A DNA stretch of 64,000 bases from Sporodiniella umbellata. Its lineage: Eukaryota; Mucoromycota; Mucoromycetes; Mucorales; Rhizopodaceae. The DNA is taken from positions 124,001 through 188,000 of the forward strand of contig JAIXMR010000015.1 in NCBI GenBank assembly GCA_025677835.1, given 5' to 3'. Both the position numbers and the translations under genes were made by a program. This document shows, in pieces, positions 22,705 to 34,899 of the stretch (position 1 is the stretch's first letter; each line of letters opens with the position of its first letter). Under the pieces are notes generated by a model. The model was not told where the DNA came from and searched no databases. It saw only the letters and a list, made by a program, of their open reading frames with translations.

Positions 22705-24809
22705 GTTTTTTAATTATTTTCTAAAGGATGTATAAAAGAAAACCTGGCTATTTATATAGCTGTGCGAATTAAACAAACGGTAGTTAAATCCAAACCGTCT
22801 TCAAATGCATGATTCAGTATAAATAAGGCGTATTTAAGAAGAGTACGATGGTAATACAAAGCTTTTTCCCGGCTTTTCTTTTCTTTCATTTTTTGCTCTT
22901 TGTCAGTTTTAGTACATAGAATATCACTCTATTAAAGAATCGGTTTCAATGTCAGGTAGGCATGTTGTATTTTATTGTTTTTGGTTTTATTATAGACATT
23001 TTACAGACATGCTTTATTCTACATCTGTTTGTAAAATGATAATGTCCTTCCACGTAACAATTTATGTTTAAACTGAAACACGCATTTGAAATATACAGAA
23101 AGCAAAGCTTAGTGCGTAATTGTTTTTCGGTTTAATTATCTGGAGGTAAAAAAGACTGCAGGTATATGAAAAAAAAATTACTGCATGTCTTAGAAGATTA
23201 AAAAAGTTTTACTAAAAAGCTATTACGAATTAAAGAGCCTTTTTTTTTTCTTACTTTTGTGACATGAGTTTCCTTAGTATTTCTTAAAAACATATAAAAA
23301 AAAGCAATTATAATGCTTTGTCGTTTGATATATGATCCGTGTGTATATAGAGATACATAAATACAATTTGCGAAAGGTACAAATTCTTTATATAAAACTT
23401 GCTAAGGACCCATTACTATCTTCTGGCTTCGTAGTAAAACAAAAACCGTTGATTCTTGTTAGACTATAACTTTAAAATGATAGAAAAGTGTCTTTTAAAG
23501 AATTATTAGGTATTACACAAAACTATCGTATAGCTATTAATGTACTTTCTTGACCACTTTTATATAATGTCATAGTTTTACGTGTTCTACTGAGTGTGTG
23601 GTATTGATTTAATATAAACTGGGTTTACCCAATTAACTACTTAGTGAAGATTACCATTAAAAGTACCAAAATTTTCCTATAAATTTTGTTTTATTCATAA
23701 TAATTCCAAATGAAGTATAAACAGAAACAATATCAGCATTAAGAAATAGTATAGAAGATGAATGTATACAAATCGAAGCTTGCAAAAAAATTGATTTTTT
23801 ATGTTTTACGAGATCGGCCTCTCTAGTCTGGAGCTCGTCAATTTATACTAGGAACTAACTATACTGTCGAGTGGCAAAAGGTAGGAAACTTGTTTAAATA
23901 CTACACAAAGAGCCAAAGATGAAAAGCAAATTCGATTTATGATGGTTTTGCTAGCAACGAAACAGAAAGTGACCTAATATCTGTACTCCAAATATGGTAG
24001 TTAAGACTTGATAAACAGGATTTTTTAAAACGATGTGATACCTTTTCAGTTTAGGCTCTAAGAATTCGGTACAAACTTGAGATACACCTGTTGCTGTTAT
24101 AAATACTAGAGGCTTATTTAATAATAAACTTCCCAAGAGAATAAATAAGCTCTTACTTGCAAAGAAAAAGGGGTAGCAAACACAAAGGCCTGTTCAATCA
24201 AAGCGTTTTCTAAGGTTCACTTATCTTTAAATATCCGCCTTCCCTTGTAAAGAGTACAGTGTAAAATTGTCAGCCCATTTTTTCTTTTTCTTTTTATAAA
24301 ATTCATAAAATGAAAAATTCACCCAAGGCTGTATTTAGAGGATGGTAATTACAAAGTGCAGGCCTTTAATGAATTTCGTTCTTTTTTCTTTTGTTCTCAT
24401 TAAATAAAACGTTTGCTATAGGACTACGGTTGCCTTTCGTAAGCGAGAGTTACTAAAAAATAATTGAATATATAGACTAAAAAAAGACGCATATGCACAG
24501 TTGCTCTGGGATCTTATTTGGTTTGCAAAGATTATACCCTTAACCAGTTAAAGGAATATACAAAAGACAATTCAGTTACTTCTAGTGGACAATCACAGGA
24601 TACTGAACCACCTAAAGACGGTCAGTTACGCCGTTCAGTCAATCGAAGCCTTTCATGAGACTGGAACATAAGTCATTCACATTTTCATAACAACAAAAAT
24701 TATCACAAGTAGCAGTAATAATAGGAATAAAAAGGAAAAAGAGCGAGTTTATAAAAAGACGCCTTGTATAGAATAGAGCCTAGTTTTTTTTTATACAAAA
24801 AGATTGTTT
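22705..24809. other. Gene-free AT-rich interval, 2.1 kb
   Basis: This is upstream of decarboxylase 1 and downstream of the carboxypeptidase. No reading frame over about 60 codons has any support. ACTACGGTT occurs at 24423-24431. No repeats beyond homopolymers were noted. Confidence 0.55.
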
Positions 24810-26725
24810 TTAGTTGGCTAAAGAAAGATTGTCCAACCATTTGTTGAAAAAGTCTAAAGCGTTTTCGGGTTGGTCAAAAGGTACCATATGGCCAGCTTCA
24901 TAGATTTTCAAGTAAGTCAAGTTTCCAAACGAACGTACTTCGCCCGCTTTTTGGCCTGTCAAATCGCTGTACCAAGGCTCTGTTGGGGCTTGTTGATAAC
25001 CTTTTTGTCCTGGCCACTTCATGTTCAAGCTCCATTCTAAGTTACCGACCCTATAAGGACAAATGTTTAGATCGCATACAATATAATATATAGTTGTACT
25101 CATACCAGTTACAGATCCAGTCCATTTCGCCTATTTATTAAAGAAAATAAAAGTAAAGATCAACGCATATATACATGTAAAAACTACTTTACCAACATAG
25201 AGCAGAACACGTACACCTGCTTCCAGGGTATCTGCTACTTTACCAGAGAAATCGTAGCTTCTATTAACAGAAAAAAAAAAAGGGGGGGGGAGAATGAGAA
25301 CCTTTAGACTACAAAGGTATTTGTCTTACCCGTCGCCAGTCCTGCCGAAGCGGACGCCTACTGAGTTACTACAACTTTCATATTGAGCTATTTCAGGATC
25401 CACACCCAGGTTAACTTTAACCTCCGGAAGATTGGCATACTTTTGAATAGATAAAATTTGATCATAGCAAAGGCCTGTGTCTCCTTGACATTTAACACGA
25501 ATATCGTAAGGGTTCAGTCCCTTTTTATCAAAGGGTCCATTGATTGCTCTTTCACAATAAAGGTTGGCGGGAACACAAGTAAGAGGAGACGGGAATCGGT
25601 AACAGGCAGTCATAAGAACCTCGCATCGAGAGTAGCCTGTACGTAGTTCGTCACAAGTGTTTTCATCAAACAAAGGTTGATCTAAAAAAAAAAAAAAGAG
25701 TGAGGAATGCATAATGTCTTTGGGTACCTACACTTCGTATAGTTTGTACAGCCAAATGTAGAGTACTCTTTGAATTGAGTACGGGGGTTTGTCCAGCCAT
25801 TGCCAATCAACATGGATTGGTAATTGATTTTCAATAGCCCTTTACCGTCAGACTCCTTGTTTTGTTCAATAATCTCAGTTGAAATAGCGGGAAGATAGTG
25901 TCCAGCTTGTTTTTTTTTTTTTTAAAAAAAAAGAATACGTGTTGATATACAATAAATTGAGAACGAAAAATCTTTGGCCTACCATAAGACTCTCCAGAAA
26001 TATGGAAAGAGTTAGATGAGTACTGTTTGTATTCATCCAAAAAGAGTTGTAAGAAGGCATAGACATCGCGAGCGGACTCCTGAGTATTTTGGACGTTTGA
26101 TTTTCCGTAGCTATAACCTACATTGACCGGCTATGTGGAGCCAAAAAAAAAAAACCAAGAAATAAATTTCTCTTATCAGCAACAAAATATTTATCTTACC
26201 TGGTCCAAAAAGATAACATTGGCTGCTGTATTCCAACTGTATGGGTTCTGAACTGTACCATTGCCTTCTGAGTTGACCAAGCAAGGGCTAATAAGCACGT
26301 AAGAAACAAATAGAGTATTTTGTTATTTTTCTTACCCAAGTTCCATCCATAACCCCATCATAGAAGAGCAGCCTGGTCCTCCGTTTAACCAAAGGACAAG
26401 AGGATCTGTTTTAGGGTCTGATCTAGACTCTGTAAAGTAGAAAAAGTAATGGTCGTCTGTATCGTGTTTATCGATATAGCCCGAATACTTTTTTTTTTTT
26501 GTGAGTTACTAGTCTTTTATTGATCTCATTGTTGTTTTGCCTTACTTGGGTGTTGTTCTCACATGACGTAGGTTGCTTGACTCGAACCGAATAGCCTTTA
26601 AATTTTTCACTGCTCAACACACGGTATCCTTGGCTTTCAAAAACATGCTGGGATAGTGCTTGAATTCCTGTAGTAAGTACCGAACCAACGGCAATCAGGG
26701 ATGCTATGTTTTTAAAAAATAGCAT
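24810..26725 (-). CDS. Serine carboxypeptidase, carboxypeptidase Y-like (S10 family)
   Basis: Nine exons on the minus strand (26725-26546, 26487-26336, 26287-26200, 26130-25983, 25905-25732, 25681-25330, 25260-25193, 25130-25106, 25050-24810) give 475 residues. A hydrophobic signal sequence ([19 protein letters not shown]) leads the protein. S10 marks: [18 protein letters not shown] with its oxyanion-hole glycines, the catalytic Ser in [14 protein letters not shown], the catalytic Asp in EMDWICNW and the catalytic His in [11 protein letters not shown]. Paired cysteines across the body fit disulfide-bonded vacuolar or secreted enzymes. It removes C-terminal residues from peptides at acid pH. 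The eighth exon is only 25 nt and carries the catalytic Asp. The short spacing between signal and mature domain suggests a small pro-region compared with yeast CPY. It is divergent from arp4. Confidence 0.94.
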
Positions 26726-27210
26726 TTTCTTTTTGATTGTTTAAAGAAAAAAGGGAAGCAAAAAGAAAGCTTTTCGGAAAAATAATAATCGTTTAGCTTA
26801 TCTAAAGTTCATTCCAAAAAAGCACTCACGGTTACACTGAGAGGAAAGATGATTGGTCGTTGCTGTCATTTGAACTGTTTCCTTTTCACTGTTTCTAAAG
26901 AGGAAAAAAACACCCTATTTGTACCATTGAGCGGATAAGGATAGATACCAGTCAGCGAATTAGAGAAAAATAACATCTAATTGGATACTTGCAAGAAGCT
27001 TTATTGAGTCAAAAAAAAAAAAAAAAAACAATGGGCAGATAGTATTTACTCAATTGAAGCAACCCTTCTGTGTACTGATTCATGTCGCCACTTAAAATAT
27101 AAGAAACGCGTATAGTCTGCAAGATGTACTTTGAACGAAATCCTTTTTTTTTTTTTTGTCGTGACTTCAATTCAGGCTTTATTTCCTCTATTTTTTTTTT
27201 TTAGACTAAT
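26726..27210. promoter_or_regulatory. Divergent intergenic region between the carboxypeptidase and arp4
   Basis: This 485 bp must hold both promoters. It contains an A-run (27012-27029) and two T-runs near 27143-27155 and 27190-27202 shortly before the arp4 ATG. No specific regulatory site can be assigned. Confidence 0.5.
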
Positions 27211-27285
27211 ATGGTTGCTTATGGAGGAGGTAGGACATAAAATATACCAACTTTGAATATACAGACATTTACTATTCAACATTCG

Positions 27286-27316
<31 letters not shown>

Positions 27317-28924
27317 GATGAGATCAATGCACTTGTGTTTGACATGGGCATGCATACGACACGCGCTGGATATGCAGGCGAAGACGCACCTCGTGCCATG
27401 TTCCCCACTCAGTTGGGATACATTGACGGCCAAGACGGCGAAGATGTTTCAATGGACGATAACAAGAGACAGTACTATATTGGTGATAACTTAGTCAACA
27501 AATTTAAACCAAACATGAGCACGACTCTACCTTTGAAAGACGGCTTAAGTAAGATGGTATAACAACAACCGCAATATGTTTATTTTTACACATGGTTTAT
27601 GTTTTGTCTTGATTTATGTTAGTTGAAGATTGGGATGCAGTAGAAAACATTTGGAATGCCACTTTTCGCTCAATGTTGGGTGTTCAGCCCGAGGATCACC
27701 CTTTATTATGTACTGAACCTGCTTGGAATTCAAAAGACAATCGAGAAAAGATATTGGAATTAGCATTCAATACGTTTTCCTTCCCTGCTTTTTACCTTGC
27801 TCAAGACGCTGTGATGTCAGCGTAAGTGTGTATAGTTTATTATGGCTATATTTTTTTTTTTTTTAAAAAAAAATTAAATAGGTTTTCTGTGGGTCGAGGC
27901 ACAGCACTTGTGTTAGATTCTGGAGCCGGAAAAACAAGCGTAGTACCTGTTTATGAAGGATATGTGTTAAAAAAAGGGATTTTGCATCAGCCTGTGGGTG
28001 GCGATCTTCTGACAGAAAAGATCCAACAGTATCTGGCACAAGAATTGGATTATCAAGTCACCCCTCATTATAATATTGCAAACAAACAACCTGTAGGAAA
28101 AGGTCAACCTCCTCAAATACAAAATAAAACTCTACAATCTGTCACAGAAAGTTACCACAACAGTCAAGTGAATGTAAGAAAAAACAATACATGTACATTC
28201 ATTTATATAAATATTCATGTTTTTGATACTATTGGGGTTTTTTAGAGAGCTTTGAACGAATTTAAAGAAACGATATGCGAAGTTTCAGATTTGACATACG
28301 ATGAAACGTAAGCGCAAATGACTTTTTTTGAAAAAAAAAAAAAATAACAGTTTTATTTTTTTTTTCAGTCAATTAGAATCAAGAAACAAAAAAGTATTCG
28401 AGTTTCCTGATGGCTATAACCGAGATTTTGGTATAGAAAGATATAGACTATCTGAATTGCTCTTTCAACCCAAGCTATCTTTGGGTCAGGTAAATGACGG
28501 TATACAGGCTAGACAAGAACTGACATTTGCGGTATTTCTTGTAGGAAACTGAATATATTGGTGTTCATGAGATGGTTTACAATAGCGTAAGCAGTTGCGA
28601 TGCTGACCTTCGACCTCTTTTGTTGAATAATATTGTTGTGACTGGTGGAAACAGCTTGCTGAATGGGTTCAATGAACGTTTAAACTATGAATTGCCTTTA
28701 AAAGCACCCGGTGTAAGCTTAAAACATATGTCACAAAACTTTTTATACTAATTTTTTTGCAGAGCAAAATCAAAATACATGCCTCAGGTAATATGATGGA
28801 ACGTAAAAGTAGTAGCTGGTTGGGTGGTTCTATCCTGGCCTCGTTGGGAACATTTCATCAACTGTGGATATCGAAAAAAGAATATGAAGAGTTCGGAAAC
28901 TCTGTTCTTCAAAGAAAGTGTTAA
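27211..28924 (+). CDS. arp4: Actin-related protein 4 (Arp4/BAF53), chromatin remodeller and NuA4 subunit
   Basis: Eight exons (27211-27229, 27318-27548, 27623-27821, 27882-28173, 28246-28307, 28369-28489, 28545-28712, 28763-28924) give 417 residues. The first exon is 19 nt and joins to read [17 protein letters not shown], which matches the Arp4 N-terminus. Further marks are [29 protein letters not shown] (joined over an intron), [21 protein letters not shown] and [35 protein letters not shown]. The terminal actin-fold block [27 protein letters not shown] is complete. Arp4 is a nuclear actin-like protein of the INO80, SWR1 and NuA4 complexes. Intron 1 ends in about 32 A then TAG; intron 3 has a T14-A9 block. 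Confidence 0.96.
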
Positions 28925-29931
28925 ACTTTTACTGTTATTATTATTATTTTTATTATTGTCGTTAAAAAAAAAAAAAAAAGAAAGACAAAAAGGCAAAGCT
29001 GTTTATTTTTGTGTGAGTGTATACCAAGTAACCTCATCAGGCATGGTATACACAGCCTTTTCCAGAATTTGAACACTTGGGAAAAAAGAATTGATATAGT
29101 GAAACGGTAGGGTGATAGTACTCTGATTTGGCGGTGTGTTTTTAAGTTGGCACCATAGATGGTAATTATATCATTTTCTTTTTGAATCCTCACAACTTTA
29201 TAATGTATGGCTGTAAACCGAGATAGCGAGAGATTTTCTTGGGTCTTACCAAAGTCTGAGAGGATACTCTGTTTCTAGCTTTATCTTCAAACGGTAGCAA
29301 TCTATTTTTTTTTTTTCTCTCCTGCTATCTGGCTCATATTATTACATAAGATAAAAGTGCTATATTAGGACTTGTGTGGCAGTAAAGTTAACAAAACAGT
29401 GCTTGAGATAAAAGACATGGTCATAACGAATTTGGTAAGAAACTCTGATGCAAACGCAAAGATAAAGTCAATAATCGACCCTACAAATATTTGCTGTCGA
29501 GCACCTAGTTTAAAACAGATATCCTTTTTAGGCCACAGCGAGTGAAATTACAAGATGTAAATCCAATATAAAAGGCAGGTTTTTTCCTGAATAGCTCAGC
29601 TTTACACAATTTTTAAAGATATATGCTCTCCTATAAAGAAAAACCCGATAGGTTTCAAATTGATTACTATCCACATGCCAATCATGCCTTCTTGATACCA
29701 AATTGCCTTTAGCTCAGTCAAATAAAGGTTTTGGTACGCTATTTTCGACAATTTTACTACTTTCCGCAGCTTTTGCTCGTTTGTTTGAAAACGGCCATTG
29801 TTTTTGACAACTAAAATTCAACCGGTTTCTTTATTTTTATTTTTGGCTTAGCGGTATTTGTTTTTCGTGAAGTGGGCAATATTTACTAGCCGCACAGTAT
29901 TTATTTATTTACATTTTACAAGAATAAGGAG
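28925..29931. other. Gene-free interval between arp4 and dad1
   Basis: This 1.0 kb starts with T-rich and A-rich tracts (near 28940-28980) that read as frames on both strands. Nothing recognisable was found. The last 100 bp, rich in T then A, should hold the dad1 promoter. Confidence 0.55.
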
Positions 29932-30428
29932 ATGGAAGGATTACGATCAGCTAGCGAAAAGTTTTCAAGTTCTTATCGCGCCAATACACCCAACAGCTTG
30001 AAATTGATTGACTTCTACCTTGTTTATATCTTGTTGACTGGCATTTTTCAGTTTATTTATATGGCAAGTGTCGGTACCTTTCCTTACAATGCATTTCTTG
30101 GTGGGTTCATCTCCACTGTGGGAAGCTTTGTTCTTGCAGGTACGATGAGTGAAAAACGAAAAAGACAACTGGGCAAAAGGGATGCCTTTTTTTTTTTTTT
30201 TTTTTTTATTATTTTGTATCTTACACTGTTCTTGATAGCCAATTTACGTATTCAAACCAACACAAGCAATAGTGCAACTTTCAAAGGCATGTCACCAGAA
30301 AGGTAATTCCGGAAGAAAGAAAGAAAAAAAAATCGACTTGATGTATTTATGAATTGAATAGAGCTTTTGCAGACTTTGTAGTGTGTTCACTCTTGCTTCA
30401 CGGTTTCTCTATTCACTTTTTAGGATAA
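29932..30428 (+). CDS. dad1: Oligosaccharyltransferase subunit Dad1/Ost2
   Basis: Three exons (29932-30139, 30239-30302, 30362-30428) give 112 residues, the normal size. The text is plain: YRANTPNSLKLIDFYLVYIL, then GTFPYNAFLGGFISTVGSFVLA, NLRIQTNT and FKGMSPERAFADFVVCSLLLH ending with the family's Gly. Three hydrophobic segments are evident. The protein is an essential small ER-membrane subunit that stabilises the N-glycosylation complex. Intron 1 holds a run of about 21 T. The stop is directly followed by AT-rich DNA and a TA microsatellite. Confidence 0.96.
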
Positions 30429-30451
30429 ATAAATATAACTAAAAGAGCTTA

Positions 30452-30452
30452 C

Positions 30453-30490
<38 letters not shown>
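30452..30490. repeat. (TA)n followed by (GTAT)n microsatellite
   Basis: About 13 TA units run into three GTAT units in the 3' region of dad1. Confidence 0.95.
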
Positions 30491-30491
<1 letters not shown>

Positions 30492-30557
30492 ATTCAAGTA
30501 ACTAAACCAGCATATGCGGTGGCAAATGGTAAAGTGAAAGAGGAAGGGGTATTTATT

Positions 30558-31380
30558 TTAACAAGTGTCTTTTAAGGTTAATAAAACGGATTGTTGTTCA
30601 TCTTGTTCTTGAGTGGCATGTAACTTTCTTTTGGCTTCTTCAATTTCTTTACTTCTTTTTACCAACAGACTCGCTGTTTCAGTAGCGGTATAGACAGCCT
30701 CGCCTGTCGCAGTCAACAAACGGCCCATCATGGTTCTTATGATACGATCGTACCAGAAGGAAATTATAGGTATTGAATTGATAATTCCTTTGTGATGACA
30801 ATGAATCAACATGTGCTTTTTATTTTGTTTGTACTACGGTTTGCTCACCTTCTATTGTCCAGTGTTCATCGTGTGCGTCGATTTTGATCAGACCGCTGTC
30901 TTTGTCTGTTTCTTTAAATTCAAGTACGACTGTAACCGGCAGCTCGACATGAACATAAGGAAAAAACCTTGGGCATAGGTTCTGTTTAAGGAACACAACA
31001 CATGTCTTTCCATTAAAGCAGATATTGTTGATAGTCGGTGGTAATTTATTGAACGTTTTCCAGACTAGGAAGATGCTTATAAAGACGTAAGGAACAGAAA
31101 AAACCTATTTAAAAAGCTGCTTACTGTTTGATGTTATGTATGCCTTGCGATTTTAGAATAGGAGAGGAGAAGGTGGCGGTTGGCAGATAATAATGTTCTA
31201 TCACTTGTCTTCTTCGGGTGTCGTCATATGAGAACAAATCGGCTACAATTTCTAAAAGGGAATAGTTTTAACAAGAGCGTTTTGTCTCCTAGTATTACTT
31301 TTCACAGCCTTTTCACAATTGTTGAACCTTTCCTCTTCCAATATGCCTTGTGAGTTTTCTGTTGTATCATAAATATCCAT
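30558..31380 (-). CDS. Conserved fungal protein, possible SnoaL/NTF2-like fold
   Basis: Four exons are needed on the minus strand; the start ATG is at 31380 and exon 1 ends at 31299. The joined protein (about 225 residues) reads MDIYDTTENSQGILEEERFN, VADLFSYDDTRRRQVIEHYYLP, FLVWKTFNKLPPTINNICFNG, then VHVELPVTVVLEFKETD, DAHDEHWTIEGIINSIPIISFWYDRIIRTMMG and a charged C-terminal helix. An N-terminal helix with a short Asp/Tyr-containing first strand followed by anti-parallel strands is compatible with the cone-shaped NTF2/SnoaL fold, but no active-site motif is evident. The function is unknown. The phrase around the WTIEG junction looks most conserved by its residue type. The fold suggestion is inference; a PRELI-like or other lipid-binding fold is an alternative. 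Confidence 0.6.
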
Positions 31381-32202
31381 TGTGTTGGTAAATTTGAGAA
31401 CAATAAACAAGTCTTTCTTTAAAGTCAATCTTTAAAAAACAATTATAAATAAACAGAAAAAAAAAAAAAAAAAGGGAGAAAAAAAGCTTTTATTTTGCAT
31501 AAAAATATTACCCAATGCTTGCTTATTCTTATCCAATGGGTGGAAACAGGCTACCAGAATAAAAGGGTCACACATAGCGGCCTACATATGCATTTATTTT
31601 TATACTTTGGGAAATAAGATATTACAAGGTGCAAGAGGCGATCTATATACAAGTACATTTCTTCTTTTCATTTACATACAATAGCACGTGAATATTTCAA
31701 AACACAAATGTATTTTAAAACTTGAACTCTTAATTTGCTGTTGAAAGACACATAGGCAAACGTTTCAAGCTTTCTTTTCTTACTTTGATTGCTTCTTTTA
31801 CCTGGCTTCTGCTGATGTCAACTAGAGATTTGAATGGGGGTACCTTTTAGACTTGCACACCCCAAAAATATCTTGTCTTGCATTTATTACAAATTCTCAA
31901 CCTTGTATTCGTTTCCTAGTGTGACAATCAAACTTATTCTTTTTCAACTTGTATTTGCCAAATTGTTTATCATGTTTTTAGTAAAGAGTGAGCACTATTT
32001 ATAATTGCATCTTTTAGATATCAGCAAAGACGTTAGTTGCTACCAACAAAGTGTATATGGTCATTCATAATAATAAAAAAGCTTGTGAAAAGACTTGAAC
32101 ACTCTCTTGTCTGTAATAGAATGAATTTTACTTTTGTCTAGCAAATAAAGTGAATCCAATAATAAAATAAGGAAAAGGAGATTAAAAAAAACAAGTCATG
32201 TT
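31381..32202. other. Gene-free interval, 0.8 kb
   Basis: AT-rich DNA upstream of the small conserved gene (minus strand) and downstream of the LysRS gene. It holds an A-run (31459-31475) and no supported frame. Confidence 0.5.
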
Positions 32203-33934
32203 TTATTCTTCTGCTGGTAAAGTGGTGGAAGCGTGTGTTGGTTGGGGCAAGGGTCGCATGATAGGGAAAGCTAACACTTCACGAATATGACTGGCACCCG
32301 TCATTAATTGAACCACACGATCGACCCCCATACCCCATCCAGCTGTAGGCGGCAAACCATATTCAAGTGCATCACAGAACTGTATATCAGGTAGAGGCGA
32401 TTCAAGATCCCCCAGGTCACGATCTTTCATCTGTGCTCGGAAACGTACTCTCTGTTCTTCTGGATCGTTCAACTCTTCATATGCATTCACAATTTCTTTC
32501 CCCATCACAAATAACTCAAATCGGGCTGCCACACGTTGACCCTATAGGCTACATTAATTTTTTTTGTTTTTTGTTTTTTTTTTTTTTTTTTTTTTTGTTT
32601 ACATCTTCAAGTGTATCTTTTGCCAAAGGGCTGAGGGCTAAGGGGTGATGGTATAAAAAGGTGGGTTGAGTACATCTAGGTTCGATATGAGTAGATATTA
32701 AATGATCTAAAATTCTGGGAATTGTAGTGGGTTCTGAGATGGTAATACCCAAGGATTGACATCGATAAATTAACTGCTGAAGTGCATCTAGAAAACAAAG
32801 TGTTAGAGGTACAAACAAGTAAAGATGGATTTACCTTCCTGTTCCAAAAAATCCAAGGAAGAACCCAAAATGCCTGTCAGGGTTTGATTGACATTGATTT
32901 TTTGAAAAGGCGAATGGAAATCGATAGGCTGCCCAGAGACCAAGACCGGCCGATCTCCATGAATAGCGCGTGTCATACCAGAGAGCAGGTACTCGGTGTC
33001 TTTCATAAGACTTTCGAGGTTACCGTAAGCCTGATAGAATTCGCAGGTGGTAAATTCAGGGTTATGATCTGCATCGATGCCTTCGTTTCTAAACTGTTTA
33101 CCCAGCTCAAACACACGGTCCATGCCGCCGATCACGAGCTGTTTCAAGTAAAGTTCAGGTGCAATTCGAAGTTGCATGGGGAGACTTAATGCATGTGCAC
33201 GCGTCTCAAATGGACGAGCGTTGGCGCCCCCTGCATGATTTGATAGCACAGGTGTCTCCACTTCTAAAAATCCACGCTGGTCTAGAAACTCTCGAATATA
33301 CCGAATCACTTTTGACCGCGTCTTTAGTATCTCTACAGCATTCGTGTTTACCAAAAAGTCCAAATGACGTTGCCGAAATCGTTTTTCCTATATACACGTC
33401 AACCCCCCTATAAATCTTTTTGGCTCCAAACTTGATAGTAAACTTACTGGGTCTTTTAAGCCCTGACGAGGAATCTTTTGTAAACAAGGAGTGAGTAGCT
33501 GAATCTCGCTCGTGGTAAATAAGCTAAGCTGTCCATGATTTGTTTTGCCAGGTACGCCAGTGAATGCTACGGAGAAAAGAGATAGACAAGTTGAATGCCT
33601 TACGTATCAAAAGACAAACTTACAAACAATATCGCCACGAGTTAACTCTCTATTGACCGCCTCAAATTCTTCAGAAGTTCCTTGGAAACGACCACGAGAG
33701 GCAACCACTTGAAATGATTGACCATTCTGAACCAGATCGTAAAAGATTAACTTTGCACTCGATTCTCTTTTAGCTTGAATTCGACCTGTCAATGTAAAAA
33801 GCGTGTCTGACTTTTCTCCACTCTTGAGAGAAACATCATAGCTTTTTAGATCTTTTAGTGTGAGCCATTGGCCATGCTTTTCAGGGGTGAGTGAGAATCG
33901 GGGATAGTGCGCCACTCTTTTTAGCCCTTCAACT

Positions 33935-33979
<45 letters not shown>

Positions 33980-34110
33980 ATAAATAAAAAGTTTCCAAGT
34001 CTAAAAAAAAAAAAAAAAAAAACGCTTCAAGCCTATTTACTTGTGCTGTGTTGAAATGAACGTCTCCACAGCTGTTTTGCGGCAGGGAGCTGGATTAGCT
34101 TTAAGATCAT
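32203..34110 (-). CDS. msk1: Mitochondrial lysyl-tRNA synthetase (class II)
   Basis: Exons on the minus strand encode an OB-fold tRNA-binding domain ([23 protein letters not shown]) and the class II core. Core marks: [31 protein letters not shown] (motif 1), [27 protein letters not shown] and [11 protein letters not shown] (motif 2), [16 protein letters not shown] and [15 protein letters not shown] (motif 3). The main frame has no ATG before its first conserved residue. A separate first exon at 34110-34041 supplies one: it starts [19 protein letters not shown], which is rich in Leu and Arg with no acids, as in mitochondrial presequences. It splices from ACA-A|GTAAAT to an acceptor AAAAAG at 33937 to read [16 protein letters not shown] (GT)n microsatellite lies in that intron just before the acceptor. 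It charges mitochondrial tRNA-Lys. Confidence 0.9.
33940..33974. repeat. (GT)n microsatellite in LysRS intron 1
   Basis: About 17 GT units on the plus strand are (CA)n in the sense of the gene. They end a few bases before the proposed 3' splice site, where length changes could affect splicing. Confidence 0.95.
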
Positions 34111-34899
34111 TGCTGGCCCAAAAAAAATAAAAATAAAAAACAAATAAATAGACAAACGGGTATTCAATAAAAAAAATCTCTTTTATTGAACAATTGAAGA
34201 TAAATAATGAAAGATAAACCTGTTTATTTAACATGCAGGCTTTAATAATCTTGGTTCATCTATTTCTTGGTCAAAAGTATGCCCAATAAAAACAGTTTTC
34301 ACCAGAACACAAAGTGGACAGTAAGGGTCTCACTCTTGGGTCTTCTTAGTAAATTACAAAAAAAAAAAAAAAAAAAAAAAAAATTTTTTTGTGTCATCCC
34401 AAGACTAATTATGCAATTTATCTCTTTGATGGATTGTGTAGCCTGGGACAAAAAAATAAAATAAAATCCATAATAAATCTCTTGATAACAGTAGTGAACC
34501 GCTTCTATTTTAAGCCGTGCTCATTTGACTCGCCTTTTTTTTTTTATCTAATGCAACCGAAAAAGCCAAAGGCCTTGAACAGCCTTATTTCTGGTCAGAG
34601 GTAGACGCATGGAGCTTTTGTAGGTGAGGGTACGTGTGTGAAAGTGGCTAGAAAAGGCAGCTCTATCCAATAGGCTCAGTCGTGGATCTAAAATAGCTTA
34701 TGGTTGTCTCAGAACCATCCTGTAGATCTTCTATGCTGAGACTCAACTTGACACACCTCTCACAAGTCTTCTGTTATTTTGTTTATCTTTTTCAAGTAAC
34801 TTTTTTTTTTTTTTTTAAAAAAAAAAAATAGGCTTTTAATTTTATTCCAAACCTTTTTCTTCTTCTTTAATTTCCTTTTTCTTTTTTTCTTGCTTAAAT
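34111..34899. other. Divergent promoter region between LysRS and the amino-acid permease
   Basis: This 0.8 kb holds a 25-A run (34357-34382) and a T16-A12 block at 34801-34828. The block may lie in a 5' UTR intron of the permease because it precedes a TAG and the CT-rich leader, like the T(n)A(n) blocks of coding introns. No gene is called. Confidence 0.5.

Noticed and set aside
23951..24136. 61-codon minus-strand frame in the 2.1 kb gap
   Set aside because: Short, no relatives recognised, no splice partners.
24810..26725. Carboxypeptidase as a pseudogene because of many frame breaks
   Set aside because: All breaks coincide with GT-AG introns, and joining nine exons restores one 475-residue protein with an intact triad.
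28784..29193. Overlapping frames on both strands after arp4
   Set aside because: They depend on T-rich, A-rich and TTA/ATT tracts and show no motif.
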